From: Stenotrophomonas sp. 610A2
Lineage (GTDB): Bacteria; Pseudomonadota; Gammaproteobacteria; Xanthomonadales; Xanthomonadaceae
Assembly: GCF_030549615.1 (NCBI RefSeq)
Contig: NZ_CP130832.1
Location: 3,844,001 to 3,908,000, forward strand
Direction of reading: 5' to 3'
Length of the DNA stretch: 64,000 nt
Shown here: positions 47,652 through 58,291 of the stretch, piece by piece
Layout of the letters: every line of letters starts with the position of its first letter
Numbering within the stretch: the first letter of the stretch is position 1
Translations under genes and position numbers: made by a program
The notes under the pieces: model-generated
Seen by the model: the letters and a program-made list of their open reading frames with translations, nothing else
The model's database searches: none
Told to the model about the DNA's origin: nothing

Positions 47652-47969
47652 TCAGGCCGCCTGTGGCAGGCGGCGCCGGGCCGGGCGCCGGCCACGGGTG
47701 GCCTGCGGGCCGCGCTTACGCGGCTTGGCGTGGCGGTTCCGCCAAGCTGCGGGTAGGCGAAAGCGGTACAGCGCCCACCAGGCGGTGAGCGGCATGCCCA
47801 GCAGCCACAGTGGCAACCAGCCGATCCACTCGCTGTGGCCACGTGCCGCCGGCCATACCAGCACCAGCGCCATCCCGGCCAGCGCCGCTTGTCTGACGCA
47901 GCGCAACACCTGCGGATCGGGCGCTTCCTGGGCCTTACGGCGGGATGACGATGCGAGCGGCTTGGTCAT
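47652..47969 (-). CDS. Small membrane protein
   Basis: 105 residues from ATG 47969 with GGAGAA upstream. Basic N-part, then two hydrophobic segments (VRQAALAGMALVLVWPAA and WIGWLPLWLLGMPLTAWWAL), then a very basic tail (RNRHAKPRKRGPQATRGRRP). Unrecognised, but conserved-looking. The start lies antisense to the leader of the lipocalin gene. Confidence 0.65.
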   Translation of the reverse strand: MTKPLASSSRRKAQEAPDPQVLRCVRQAALAGMALVLVWPAARGHSEWIGWLPLWLLGMPLTAWWALYRFRLPAAWRNRHAKPRKRGPQATRGRRPARRRLPQAA

Positions 47970-48105
47970 GACGTTCTCCGGCAACATGGCTGTGTTGGAG
48001 TGCATCCTCGGTGGCCGCCATCTCACAGACTGCGACCTGCCATTGACGGGCGCATCATTGCCCGCCGAACATGCAGCCCTGACCTTCACTGGTGCCTTGC
48101 CCGTA

Positions 48106-48705
48106 ATGCGACCGATTCCTGTCTTCCTGTCCGCCGTATTGTTGAGTCTCGCCCTGCCGCTGACCCCGGCCAATGCACAGGAGGCTGCTCCGGCGACGAC
48201 GACGGTGGAGGGGATCGCCGAGGGCCCGATCGACCTGCAGCGCTTCATGGGCCGCTGGTATGTGATTGGCCGCGTGCCGAATTTCATCGAGCGCGGCCAT
48301 GTCGCCAGCGTCAACACCTATACCCTGCGCGACGACAACAAGGTTTCCATCAAATATCAATTCCGCGAAGGTTTTGCCGAGCCGGAAGAAGAGATCGACA
48401 TCCGCGCCAAGGTGGACGAAGAAAGCGGCAACCGCAGCTGGCGTACCTGGTTCTACCGGGTAGTGCCCACCCGTTCGCGCATTCTTGAGGTTGCTCCGGA
48501 TTATTCCTGGGCACTGATTGGCTACCCGGGCCGCGAGATGGCATGGATCTTCGCCCGCGAGCCGGACATGGACAACGCCACCTACCGCCAGTTGGCCACG
48601 CGCCTGCGCGACAAGTACGACGTCAACACCGACAAGCTCAAGCGCGTGCCGCAGCACCAACAGCAGGTGGACAAGCTGGGCTTTGAAGTGCCGAACAAGA
48701 AGTAA
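48106..48705 (+). CDS. Lipocalin (Blc family)
   Basis: 199 residues from ATG 48106. Signal peptide (FLSAVLLSLALPLTPANA). Lipocalin motif FMGRWYVIGRVPNFIERGHV (GxW, then the N-F motif) and the Blc-type NTYTLRDDNKVSI. Second signature YSWALIGYPGREMAWIFAREP. C-terminal helical segment. Binds fatty acids or lipids in the cell envelope. No lipobox, so it is probably soluble in the periplasm. Confidence 0.92.
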   Translation: MRPIPVFLSAVLLSLALPLTPANAQEAAPATTTVEGIAEGPIDLQRFMGRWYVIGRVPNFIERGHVASVNTYTLRDDNKVSIKYQFREGFAEPEEEIDIRAKVDEESGNRSWRTWFYRVVPTRSRILEVAPDYSWALIGYPGREMAWIFAREPDMDNATYRQLATRLRDKYDVNTDKLKRVPQHQQQVDKLGFEVPNKK

Positions 48706-48910
48706 CAGGGTCGGCTTGATTCTGCCGTTGTAGGAGCGGCGTAAGCCGCGAAGCTGACGCTGCTGCAGCCGGCGAAGAGCTACCCCTCCCCAACCCTCCC
48801 CTCCGCCTTCGGCGCAAGGGAGGGGGCAAAGCGTAGTGCCGAGCCATGCTCGGCAGGGCTTTACCGGCAACGCCCCCAAGCCGAGCATGGCTCGGCACTA
48901 CAGGTGCAGC
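48706..48910. repeat. REP palindrome, G-rich hairpin and SMAG dimer
   Basis: GTAGGAGCGGCG-family palindrome (48730-48754), CCCTCCCCTCCGCC/GGCGCAAGGGAGG hairpin (about 48790-48825), then forward and reverse SMAG-type palindromes (48833-48860 and about 48880-48900, ending CACTAC). Confidence 0.8.
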
Positions 48911-49288
48911 TCACCCGCCGGGCTTTGCGGTCTCGATGACCACACCCAGCTGCTTGCCGGCATCGGCCAGCTTCACCTTCTTGCCGTCGCTGCGGGCGAC
49001 CAGATAATCCGCCGCTACCCAGCCACTCTTGCCGTCCGCACGCACGTTGCACCATTGCAGGTCGTCCAGGCAGCGCTGCACTTCCACCGTGGTGCCCACC
49101 GGCAATACCGCCAGACGCTCTGCTCGCTGGTCCGGCGCACTGCGCAGGTTCAAGCCGTTGCTGACCTGGGCGGCAGGTTCATTGATCTGCGGCTGGAACC
49201 ACAGCACCACGCCGATGATCGCCGCAGCCGCAGCGATACGCAGATACAGGCGCGGCCTGCCGTCAGTGGATTTGAACAACCTGTGCAT
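48911..49288 (-). CDS. Membrane-anchored SH3-domain protein
   Basis: 125 residues from ATG 49288; upstream codons in the same frame are not convincing. One N-terminal membrane segment (LRIAAAAAIIGVVLWF), then a bacterial SH3 fold: GLNLRSAPDQRAERLAVLP, GTTVEVQRC, WCNVRADGKSGWVAADYL. Likely periplasmic and possibly cell-wall binding. Downstream of the prlC unit. Confidence 0.82.
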   Translation of the reverse strand: MHRLFKSTDGRPRLYLRIAAAAAIIGVVLWFQPQINEPAAQVSNGLNLRSAPDQRAERLAVLPVGTTVEVQRCLDDLQWCNVRADGKSGWVAADYLVARSDGKKVKLADAGKQLGVVIETAKPGG

Positions 49289-49376
49289 GGCGAATACGGC
49301 GGGACCGATGCGGCCAGATGAAGCGTCTATGGTGACACGCCAAGCTTGAACCCACGCCGTTGCGGACGCAACGCGT

Positions 49377-50032
49377 TCAGGCAGCGCCGACATCCAGCGC
49401 CGCGAGCCGTGCAGTGCCGTCGCCTGCGGCAATTTCCAAGCTGTACACGCCGGCATTGGGCACATGCATCGCGGTCTGGAAGGCACGGAATGCCTGCATG
49501 TCCGCAGGCCTGTTCACCGCCCGTCCTTGCAGGCGCCAGGCCAGCAGGCCGATCCAGATGCCATGGCCCACGAATACGCTGCCATCGTCGAAGTCATGCA
49601 GGCGGGCCAGGAAGGCCTCAACCCGAGCCGCGAAATCATCGAAGCTGTCGGCAACATCGTCGTCACGATGTGCAGGATCGCCGCGCTGCCAGTATTCGCG
49701 TGCCAATACCGCCACGTCACCGGGCGCCTTGCCCTCGACAGTGGCAAGCGCCAGATAACTGAACTCGTCCAGTTCGGCGATCTCCTGCGCAGCAAGCCCG
49801 TGGGCATCGGCGAAGTACTCCGCCGTCTGCCGGGCACGCAGCATCTGTGAGCAGTACAGCTGCGCTGGTCGCAATGCCCAGTGCGCCAGAAGATCCTGCA
49901 CCTGCTGCCGGCCCAATGCGCTGAGCGGAATCTCCCGATCAGCCATGGCGAACGCTCCCGCGTTGGCCATGCTCTGCCCATGCCGAACGAAGTACAGCGT
50001 CCGCGTTCCAGCCGGGGCGGACGCCACCTGCA

Positions 50033-50033
<1 letters not shown>
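49377..50033 (-). CDS. Histidine phosphatase-family protein (phosphoglycerate mutase-like)
   Basis: 218 residues. Catalytic RHG in LYFVRHGQSMANAG, partner Arg in SQMLRARQTAEYF, and second His in VFVGHGIW. Substrate unknown. The start overlaps the prlC stop by one base (TGATG), so the two are translated together. Confidence 0.9.
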
Positions 50034-52063
<2,030 letters not shown>

Positions 52064-52097
52064 GGCATTCCTTCAAACAGTTCCGGCTGCGCCGGCA

Positions 52098-53219
52098 TCA
52101 GACCTGATATGGCGACGCTTCCAGCCAGGCACAAGGCAGGGCCGGCATGCCCTGCCCGGCCACGGCCGTGGCCACCACCGCGTCGGCACCGACCACGTCG
52201 ATGCCCTGCTGGCTGTACCAGTCCGGGTTGTAATAGCTGTGCGCGTAACGCTCGCCGGCATCGCAGAGGATGCTGACGATGGAACCATCACGGCCGGCAT
52301 TGCGCATCTGCTGGGCGGCGAACAGCACGCCGATGAAGTTGGTGCCGGTGGAGCCACCGACGCGGCGTCCCAGGGTGGCACTGACATGGCGCATCGCAGC
52401 CAGGCTCAGCGCATCGCTGACCTTGACCATCGCATCGACACAGGTCGGGATGAAGCTGCGCTCCACGCGCGGGCGGCCGATGCCTTCCACGCGCGAACCG
52501 CCCTCACAAGTCATGTCACGCCAGTCGCGGCCTTCCAGTGCGGCGCAGTAGCCGTCGTAGAAGATCGACACTTCAGGGTCCGCGCAGAGAATGCGGGTGT
52601 CGTGGCGGCGGTAGCTGACGTAACGACCCAGGGTGGCGGCGGTGCCACCGGTACCCGGGCTGCAGACAATCCACTCCGGCACCGGATGCGGCTCCTCGGC
52701 CATCTGCTTGAAGATGGACTCGGCGATATTGTTGTTGGCGCGCCAGTCGGTAGCGCGCTCGGCGTAGGTGAACTGGTCCATGAAGTGGCCGCCGGTTTCG
52801 CGTGCCAATCGTTCGGATTCGCAGTTCAAGTCGCAGGCGCGCTGCACCAGATGGCAGCGGCCGCCGTGGAATTCGATGGCGGCGATCTTTTCCGGCGAGG
52901 TGCTGGCCGGGATCACCGCGATGAACGGCAGGCCCAGCAGGCGTGCGAAGTAGGCCTCGGATACCGCGGTGGAACCGCTGGAGGCCTCGATCACCGGGCA
53001 ACCCTCGCGCAACCAGCCATTGGCCAGCGCGTACAGGAACAGCGAGCGGGCAAGCCGGTGCTTGAGGCTGCCGGTCGGGTGGCTGGATTCATCCTTCAGA
53101 TAGACATCGATACCCGGGAAGCCCGGCAGGTCGATGGGAATCAGATGGGTATCGGCCGAGCGGTTGTAGTCGGCTTCAATCTTGTGGATGGCCGCCGCCA
53201 CCCAATCACGCTGGGACAT
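52098..53219 (-). CDS. PLP-dependent cysteine synthase-like enzyme (Cds1-like desulfhydrase candidate)
   Basis: 373 residues, fold type II. PLP lysine in [13 protein letters not shown], substrate loop [15 protein letters not shown], phosphate loop [12 protein letters not shown], and a C-terminal [10 protein letters not shown] block. It differs from CysK/CysM in its start and its Cys-rich middle ([10 protein letters not shown]), and resembles the Cds1-type cysteine desulfhydrases. It could produce hydrogen sulfide from cysteine, or be a serine/cysteine lyase. Confidence 0.85.
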   Translation of the reverse strand: MSQRDWVAAAIHKIEADYNRSADTHLIPIDLPGFPGIDVYLKDESSHPTGSLKHRLARSLFLYALANGWLREGCPVIEASSGSTAVSEAYFARLLGLPFIAVIPASTSPEKIAAIEFHGGRCHLVQRACDLNCESERLARETGGHFMDQFTYAERATDWRANNNIAESIFKQMAEEPHPVPEWIVCSPGTGGTAATLGRYVSYRRHDTRILCADPEVSIFYDGYCAALEGRDWRDMTCEGGSRVEGIGRPRVERSFIPTCVDAMVKVSDALSLAAMRHVSATLGRRVGGSTGTNFIGVLFAAQQMRNAGRDGSIVSILCDAGERYAHSYYNPDWYSQQGIDVVGADAVVATAVAGQGMPALPCAWLEASPYQV

Positions 53220-53264
53220 GGATCGCCACTTCTAGGTGAATGCTGCTGCCGATTCTACTTGGTT

Positions 53265-53327
53265 AGTCAAAACCGGGGTCAGAGTGCGATTTCGTGGCGA
53301 AACCGCACTCTGACCCCGGTTTTGACT
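53265..53327. repeat. Palindrome P1
   Basis: 30-nt arms around a TGG loop, with one mismatch (GATTTCG against CGAAACC). Core AAAACCGGGGTCAGAGTGCG. The outermost bases AGTC and GACT pair as well. It sits after the start of the cysteine synthase-like gene (intergenic). Confidence 0.9.
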
Positions 53328-53381
53328 TGGCTTCAGCTTCCGCCTTTCCTTCACGACCAAGCAAAAGCCAGAGCCAGAGCG

Positions 53382-53401
53382 ATTCCCGCCTTCGCGGGAA
53401 T
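53382..53401. repeat. ATTCCCGC hairpin
   Basis: ATTCCCGC, CTTC, GCGGGAAT: a short 8-bp stem of a palindrome type common in beta/gammaproteobacteria. Between P1 and P2. Confidence 0.6.
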
Positions 53402-53420
53402 GACGATCTGAAAGATTTCC

Positions 53421-53498
53421 GGTGAGAAAACCGGGGTCGAAAACCGGGGTCAGAGTCGGGTTTCTGCGAAACCCGACTCTGACCCCGGTTTTCTCACC
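53421..53498. repeat. Palindrome P2 with duplicated arm segment
   Basis: Inner arms of 26 nt (53439-53464 and 53468-53493) around TGC. Left of them the unit GAAAACCGGGGTC is repeated, and this extra copy plus its flank GGTGA pairs with the right end, GACCCCGGTTTTCTCACC (53481-53498). The loop-proximal sequence differs from that of P1 and P3. Confidence 0.9.
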
Positions 53499-53563
53499 AA
53501 CCATTCAGCCCAGCCCGTACTCAGGAATGCTATGGTTCAGCCCTGATTCCGAACCTGAATCCC

Positions 53564-53935
53564 GTGCCGCGCATCCTGCTGACCCTGCTGCTGTGCCTGA
53601 CCCTGATCGCTGGTGCGGTCGGTTCGGTCTGGTCTGCTACGGCGATGGCCATGCCGATGGCAAAACCGGGGTCAGAGTGCGGTTTCGGATCGAAACCGCA
53701 CTCTGACCCCGGTTTTGCCATCGCTGACAGTGCGCATGATTGCTGCCAGCACGAAAAGGCCACTACGCCCTGCGCCAGCGGCGACCACTGCGACTGCCAG
53801 CAGCACTGCAACATGCTGCCCAGCGTCACGATGACCCGCCTTGCACCGATGCGCCATGCCTTGGCGCCGATGCCTGCACTCCCCTCTCGCGGCGACGTGG
53901 CCCCGGGCGAGCTCAACCGCCCTCCCATCGCCTGA
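53564..53935 (+). CDS. CopL-like copper-operon leader protein carrying an inserted palindrome
   Basis: 123 residues with a GTG start at 53564. Signal peptide (ILLTLLLCLTLIAGAVGS), then a palindrome-encoded segment (residues about 31-53: MAKPGSECGFGSKPHSDPGF), then a Cys/His-rich metal-binding stretch (AHDCCQHEK, CASGDHCDCQQHCNM), and an end with NRPPIA. It lies just upstream of copA, as copL does in Xanthomonas, where it is required for copper induction of copAB (from memory). Whether it works with the extra segment is open. Confidence 0.75.
   Translation: MPRILLTLLLCLTLIAGAVGSVWSATAMAMPMAKPGSECGFGSKPHSDPGFAIADSAHDCCQHEKATTPCASGDHCDCQQHCNMLPSVTMTRLAPMRHALAPMPALPSRGDVAPGELNRPPIA
53655..53723. 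repeat. Palindrome P3 within the copL-like gene
   Basis: Perfect 33-nt arms (53655-53687 and 53691-53723) with loop GAT. Total 69 bp, exactly 23 codons, without stop. Outer 7 bp (CGATGGC/GCCATCG) differ from those of P1 and P2. Confidence 0.92.
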
Positions 53936-54055
53936 TTCCCGCGCCTTCTGGCGTCCGCAGATATCTGTGCCAAGGCCATCGCCCTGGTGCACCCTTGATC
54001 TGTTCAGGGCATGCAGCAACGCATCGTGATGCGGCTGTGTGACCGGGAGTTCCAC

Positions 54056-55858
54056 ATGTCTTCTGATTTCCTTTCCGATTCGCGCTCGGTACTGTCGCGA
54101 CGACGCTTCGTGCAGGGCCTGGCGATTGGCGGCGTCGTTGCCGGTGCCGGCCTGGCGCGCATTCCGCCGGCTTTTGCCTCAGGCAGCGCCATGGCGGTGC
54201 CGCCGGTTGAGCTGCGCGGCACCGAGCTGAGCCTTGCGATTGGCCGCTCTGCGGTCAACTTCACCGACCGTACCCGCCCTGCCATTACCGTCAATGGTTC
54301 ATTGCCCGCGCCTATCCTGCGCCTGCGTGAAGGCGATACGGTCAACCTGCGCGTCGCAAACACGCTCACCGACGAGATGACCTCCATCCACTGGCACGGC
54401 ATCCTGCTGCCGGCCAACATGGACGGCGTGCCGGGGCTGAGCTTCAACGGCATCGCACCGGGTGAGGCCTATCAATACCGGTTCCAGCTCAAGCAATCCG
54501 GCACCTATTGGTATCACAGCCATTCGATGTTCCAGGAACAGGCCGGCCTGTACGGCGCACTGATCGTCGATCCGCTGGCACCGCCGCCTTATCACTTTGA
54601 CCGCGAGCACGTGGTCATGCTCTCGGACTGGACCGACATGGACCCGACTGCGCTGTTCCGGCGCATGAAGAAGATGCCGATGCATGACAACACCTACCAG
54701 CGCACGGTGGGTGACTTCATGCGCGACGCCCGCAAGGACGGCCTGCGCGAGACGCTCAGCGACCGTGGCATGTGGGGTCGGATGCGGATGACGCCTTCCG
54801 ACATCTCCGACATCAATGCCCACAGCTACACCTACCTGATGAACGGCACCGCCCCGGCCGGCAACTGGACTGGCCTGTTCCGCAGTGGTGAGAAGGTGTT
54901 GCTGCGCTTCATCAACGGCTCTGCGATGACTTACTTCGACGTACGCATCCCCGGTTTGAAAATGACCGTGGTCGCCGCCGACGGCCAGTACATCCATCCG
55001 GTCAGCATCGACGAGTTCCGCATTGCCCCGGCCGAGACCTTCGACGTGATCGTCGAACCGACCGGCCAAGACGCTTTCACCCTGTTTGCGCAGGACATGG
55101 GCCGCACCGGCTACGCCTGCGGCACGCTGGCAACGCGGCAGGGCCTGCAGGCGCCGATTCCGCAGATCGATCCGCGTCCGCTGCTGACCATGAGCGACAT
55201 GGGCCATGACATGGGTGGCCATGGCGATCATGCCGGCATGGAAGGTGGTTGTGGCGCCAATATGGGTGCCAAGGGCATGGAAGGCGGCTGCGGTGCGGCG
55301 ATGGGCCACGGTGCCCACGGCGGCGGCGACAAGTCGCCCAAGCACAAGCCCAGCGAAGCCGGTAACCCGCTGATCGACATGCAGACCGCGGCCACCGAGC
55401 CCAAGCTCGACGACCCCGGCATTGGCCTGCGCGACAACGGCCGCAAGGTGCTGACCTATGGCGCGATGCGTTCGCTGTTCGAAGACCCGGATGGACGCGA
55501 GCCCGGTCGCGAGATCGAACTGCATCTCACCGGTCACATGGAGAAGTTCGCTTGGAATTTCGACGGCATTCCCTTTGCCGGCGCCGAGCCCATCAGGTTG
55601 AACTACGGCGAGCGCATGCGCATCGTGCTGGTCAACGACACGATGATGCAGCACCCGATCCATCTGCACGGCGTATGGAGTGACCTGGAAAACGCCGACG
55701 GCGAGTTCCAGCTGCGCAAGCACACCATCGACATGCCGCCGGGCACACGTCGCAGCTACCGCGTGCGCGCCGATGCGCTGGGTCGCTGGGCCTTCCACTG
55801 CCATCTGCTGTACCACATGGAAGCGGGTATGATGCGCGAAGTGAGGATCGACGCATGA
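54056..55858 (+). CDS. copA: CopA copper-resistance multicopper oxidase
   Basis: 600 residues from ATG 54056. Tat signal with twin arginine (SRRRFVQGLAIGG). Copper sites: IHWHG, YWYHSHS, HPIHLHG, and the T1/T3 motif FHCHLLYHMEAGM. Between domains 2 and 3 lies a Met/His/Gly-rich segment (MGHDMGGHGDHAGMEGG, repeated) that likely binds Cu(I). It oxidises Cu(I) in the periplasm. It overlaps copB by ATGA. Confidence 0.96.
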   Translation: MSSDFLSDSRSVLSRRRFVQGLAIGGVVAGAGLARIPPAFASGSAMAVPPVELRGTELSLAIGRSAVNFTDRTRPAITVNGSLPAPILRLREGDTVNLRVANTLTDEMTSIHWHGILLPANMDGVPGLSFNGIAPGEAYQYRFQLKQSGTYWYHSHSMFQEQAGLYGALIVDPLAPPPYHFDREHVVMLSDWTDMDPTALFRRMKKMPMHDNTYQRTVGDFMRDARKDGLRETLSDRGMWGRMRMTPSDISDINAHSYTYLMNGTAPAGNWTGLFRSGEKVLLRFINGSAMTYFDVRIPGLKMTVVAADGQYIHPVSIDEFRIAPAETFDVIVEPTGQDAFTLFAQDMGRTGYACGTLATRQGLQAPIPQIDPRPLLTMSDMGHDMGGHGDHAGMEGGCGANMGAKGMEGGCGAAMGHGAHGGGDKSPKHKPSEAGNPLIDMQTAATEPKLDDPGIGLRDNGRKVLTYGAMRSLFEDPDGREPGREIELHLTGHMEKFAWNFDGIPFAGAEPIRLNYGERMRIVLVNDTMMQHPIHLHGVWSDLENADGEFQLRKHTIDMPPGTRRSYRVRADALGRWAFHCHLLYHMEAGMMREVRIDA

Positions 55859-56976
55859 AGACCTTCTCTCACTCGCTGCTGTTCATCGCCCTGGCCGCCA
55901 GCGGCAGCGCCTTCGCGCAGGACCCGCATGCAGGCCACGCGGGGCATGCCGCTAAAGCAAAGCCAGCAGTGGATCCGCATGCCGCGCACAACATGCCCAA
56001 GACCAAGCCGGCCGATCCGCATGCCGCGCACCGTGGCCATGACAGCAAGGCCAAAGCTGCTGATCCACATGCAGGCCATGCCATGCCCGAGGCAGAGGAT
56101 CACTCCAGCCACGGCGCGACAGCTGATCCGCACGCCGGCCATGCAATGCCCAAGGCGGAAGATCATTCCAGCCACGGCGCAGCAGCTGATCCGCATGCTG
56201 GCCATGCAATGCCAACCGATCCGCATGCTGGCCACAACATGCAGACCAGCAGCGACACGCCGCGCGAGCCGATCCCGACGCCGACCAAGCAGGACTTCGA
56301 CGATGCCTTCCCGGTATTGAAGCCGCATGCGATGGAGCATGCGCCGTCGTTCAACAGCCTGGTGGTGTTCGATCACCTGGAAGCCTGGGACAACGCCCAC
56401 GGCAGCGGCCAGGCCTGGGGCATCGACTCCTGGTTCGGCAATGACATCAATCGGCTGTGGATACGCAGCGAAGGCGAGCGCAGCGAGAACGCGCTCGGCG
56501 ACTGGTCGGTGGATGCGCTGTACGGGCATTCGATCTCGCCCTGGTGGGACGTGGTGGCCGGTGTGCGGCAAGACAACAGCCGCGAGTCGCCGGACCTGAC
56601 CCGCGCAGCCTTCGGCCTGCAGGGCATGTCGCCCTACAAGTTCGAGGTCTCGGCGATGGCCTATATCGGCGGACCGCGCAAGGCCGAGTTGGCCTTCGAG
56701 GTCGAATACGACGTGCTGCTGACCAACCGGCTGATCCTGCAGCCGGTGGTGGAAGCCAGCATCGTTGCCGATGACGATCCGCGCCGTGGTGTCGGCAAGG
56801 GCTTGAGCAGCGTGGAAGCAGGCCTGCGCCTGCGCTACGAATTCACCCGCAAGTTCGCGCCATATGTGGGTTTCGTGCACGAACGCGCGTTCGGCGATAC
56901 CGCTGACATGCACCGTGATGCCGGCGAAGGCGTGAGTGAGTCGCGCTGGGTCGCCGGCGTGCGCTTCTGGTTCTGA
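55855..56976 (+). CDS. copB: CopB outer-membrane copper-resistance protein
   Basis: 373 residues. Signal peptide (HSLLFIALAASGSAFA-Q), then about 90 residues built from seven DPHAGH/DPHAAH-type repeats, several followed by MP and DHSSHG, an obvious metal-binding stretch. The C-terminal 220 residues are an outer-membrane beta-barrel (Trp/Tyr-rich, ending VAGVRFWF). It binds copper and exports or sequesters it at the outer membrane. Start overlaps the copA stop. Confidence 0.93.
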   Translation: MKTFSHSLLFIALAASGSAFAQDPHAGHAGHAAKAKPAVDPHAAHNMPKTKPADPHAAHRGHDSKAKAADPHAGHAMPEAEDHSSHGATADPHAGHAMPKAEDHSSHGAAADPHAGHAMPTDPHAGHNMQTSSDTPREPIPTPTKQDFDDAFPVLKPHAMEHAPSFNSLVVFDHLEAWDNAHGSGQAWGIDSWFGNDINRLWIRSEGERSENALGDWSVDALYGHSISPWWDVVAGVRQDNSRESPDLTRAAFGLQGMSPYKFEVSAMAYIGGPRKAELAFEVEYDVLLTNRLILQPVVEASIVADDDPRRGVGKGLSSVEAGLRLRYEFTRKFAPYVGFVHERAFGDTADMHRDAGEGVSESRWVAGVRFWF

Positions 56977-57037
56977 TTCGTAGTGGTGGCGTCGCATGCC
57001 GGCGCCATCCCCACTCTCCCAACAAGGAATACATTCG

Positions 57038-57337
57038 ATGAAGTTCTTTATCCAGGCTGCACTGATCGGCGCGATCACCCTTGCTTCCATTTCCATCGCG
57101 CAGGCCCAACATGCAGGTCATGAGCACCATGCGCCGGCGGCCAAGCCTGCTGCAAAGGCACCGCAGGCCGATGCTGCGGCAACGTTCAAGCGCTTCGACG
57201 CCAACAAGGACGGCTTCATCAGCCGCGAGGAGCTGCCCAGCGATCACCCGCTGCTGCCGCACTTCGGCATGAGCGATGGCAACCGTGATGGCAAGCTCGA
57301 CGCCAAGGAATTCGAGCGCGGCCTGTCGATGCTGTGA
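57038..57337 (+). CDS. Secreted EF-hand protein of the copper operon
   Basis: 99 residues from ATG 57038, preceded by AAGGAATAC. Signal peptide ending SIAQAQ, then a His-rich linker (HAGHEHHAPAA), then two EF-hand loops: DANKDGFISREE and DGNRDGKLDAKE. It probably binds calcium or another divalent metal in the periplasm. It lies 61 bp after copB, same strand. Confidence 0.85.
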   Translation: MKFFIQAALIGAITLASISIAQAQHAGHEHHAPAAKPAAKAPQADAAATFKRFDANKDGFISREELPSDHPLLPHFGMSDGNRDGKLDAKEFERGLSML

Positions 57338-57396
57338 CGCCCTACTGCCGCAGCGACCAGCGGTCGTTGCGGCGAACTGACCAAGGAATCAAGACC

Positions 57397-57936
57397 ATGA
57401 AAATGCGTTCGAAACCGATGTTCTCGTTGCTGGTGCTGGCTGCCGGCACCTTGTTGATCAGTGCCTGCAATGCCAGTCCGTCGACTGCTAGCACGGCAGC
57501 AGCTGCGGTTGCTGCGGCACCTGCGAAGGCGGCTGACGCGGCACCGGCAACCAAGGCGTTGCCGTTGGTGGTTGTGCACAAGGACCCGAATTGCGGTTGC
57601 TGTGGTGGCTGGGCCGAGCATATGCAGGCCGCTGGCTTCCCGGTACAGCTCAATGACACCAGCGACATGATGGCTGTCAAACAGCGATTGGGAATAGGTG
57701 ACGGCATGATGTCCTGCCACACCTCCGAGATCGACGGCTATGTGGTGGAAGGCCATGTGCCGGTCGAAGACATCAAGAAGCTGCTGGCTGAACGCCCGCA
57801 GGCACGTGGCCTCGTGTTGCCGGGCATGCCGGTGGGTACGCCGGGCATGGAATCGCCGGATGGTTATCGTCAGGCGTTTACGGTTGCATTGCTCGGCAAT
57901 GATGGTTCGTTGAGCGAGTTCTCAAAGCACGAGTGA
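57397..57936 (+). CDS. DUF411 metal-binding lipoprotein
   Basis: 179 residues from ATG 57397 with AAGGAATC upstream. Lipobox LISAC (Cys about 24), Ala-rich linker, then the DUF411 domain with the CxCC motif in DPNCGCCGGWAEHM, and a second cysteine in MMSCHTSEIDGYVVEGHVP. A periplasmic copper-binding role is suggested by this motif and by its place after copAB. Last gene of the copper operon. Confidence 0.9.
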   Translation: MKMRSKPMFSLLVLAAGTLLISACNASPSTASTAAAAVAAAPAKAADAAPATKALPLVVVHKDPNCGCCGGWAEHMQAAGFPVQLNDTSDMMAVKQRLGIGDGMMSCHTSEIDGYVVEGHVPVEDIKKLLAERPQARGLVLPGMPVGTPGMESPDGYRQAFTVALLGNDGSLSEFSKHE

Positions 57937-58291
57937 TCTGCTTAAGCCCTTCTCCCGCTTGCGGGGTGAGATGGGCAGCTTGCGAACCACTGGTTCGCTG
58001 CCCGTCGAACGCCCTTGCGCCAGCGCAAGGGCCGGGGCGCGGAGCGGGGGTTGGGGTGAGGGAAAGCTTTTAGCTAAGCAAAGTCAAAAGCTCCCCTCAT
58101 CCGCCCTCCGGGCACCTTCTCCCGCAAGCGGGAGAAGGGAATATCCAGAGCCGAAGCCGAAGCCGAAGCCGAAGCCGAAGCCGAAGCAACAGCAAAAGCA
58201 AAAGCAACAACAAAAGCAACAACAACAGCAACAACAGCAACAGCTGCAGATCTCTGACATCTGCAGCCGCAACAGCCAGACCCGAAACTAC
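57937..58291. repeat. Intergenic hairpins and hexamer/trinucleotide array
   Basis: No gene. CTCCCGCTTGCGGGGTGAG hairpin (57954-57971); CTTGCGCCAGCGCAAG hairpin plus the block 58010-58062, matching 9528-9590 in reverse; CTCCCGC-AA-GCGGGAG hairpin (58121-58136); array of GCCGAA units (58149-58187) passing into degenerate GCAAAA/GCAACA (to about 58243). It separates the copper operon from a convergent gene. Confidence 0.8.
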
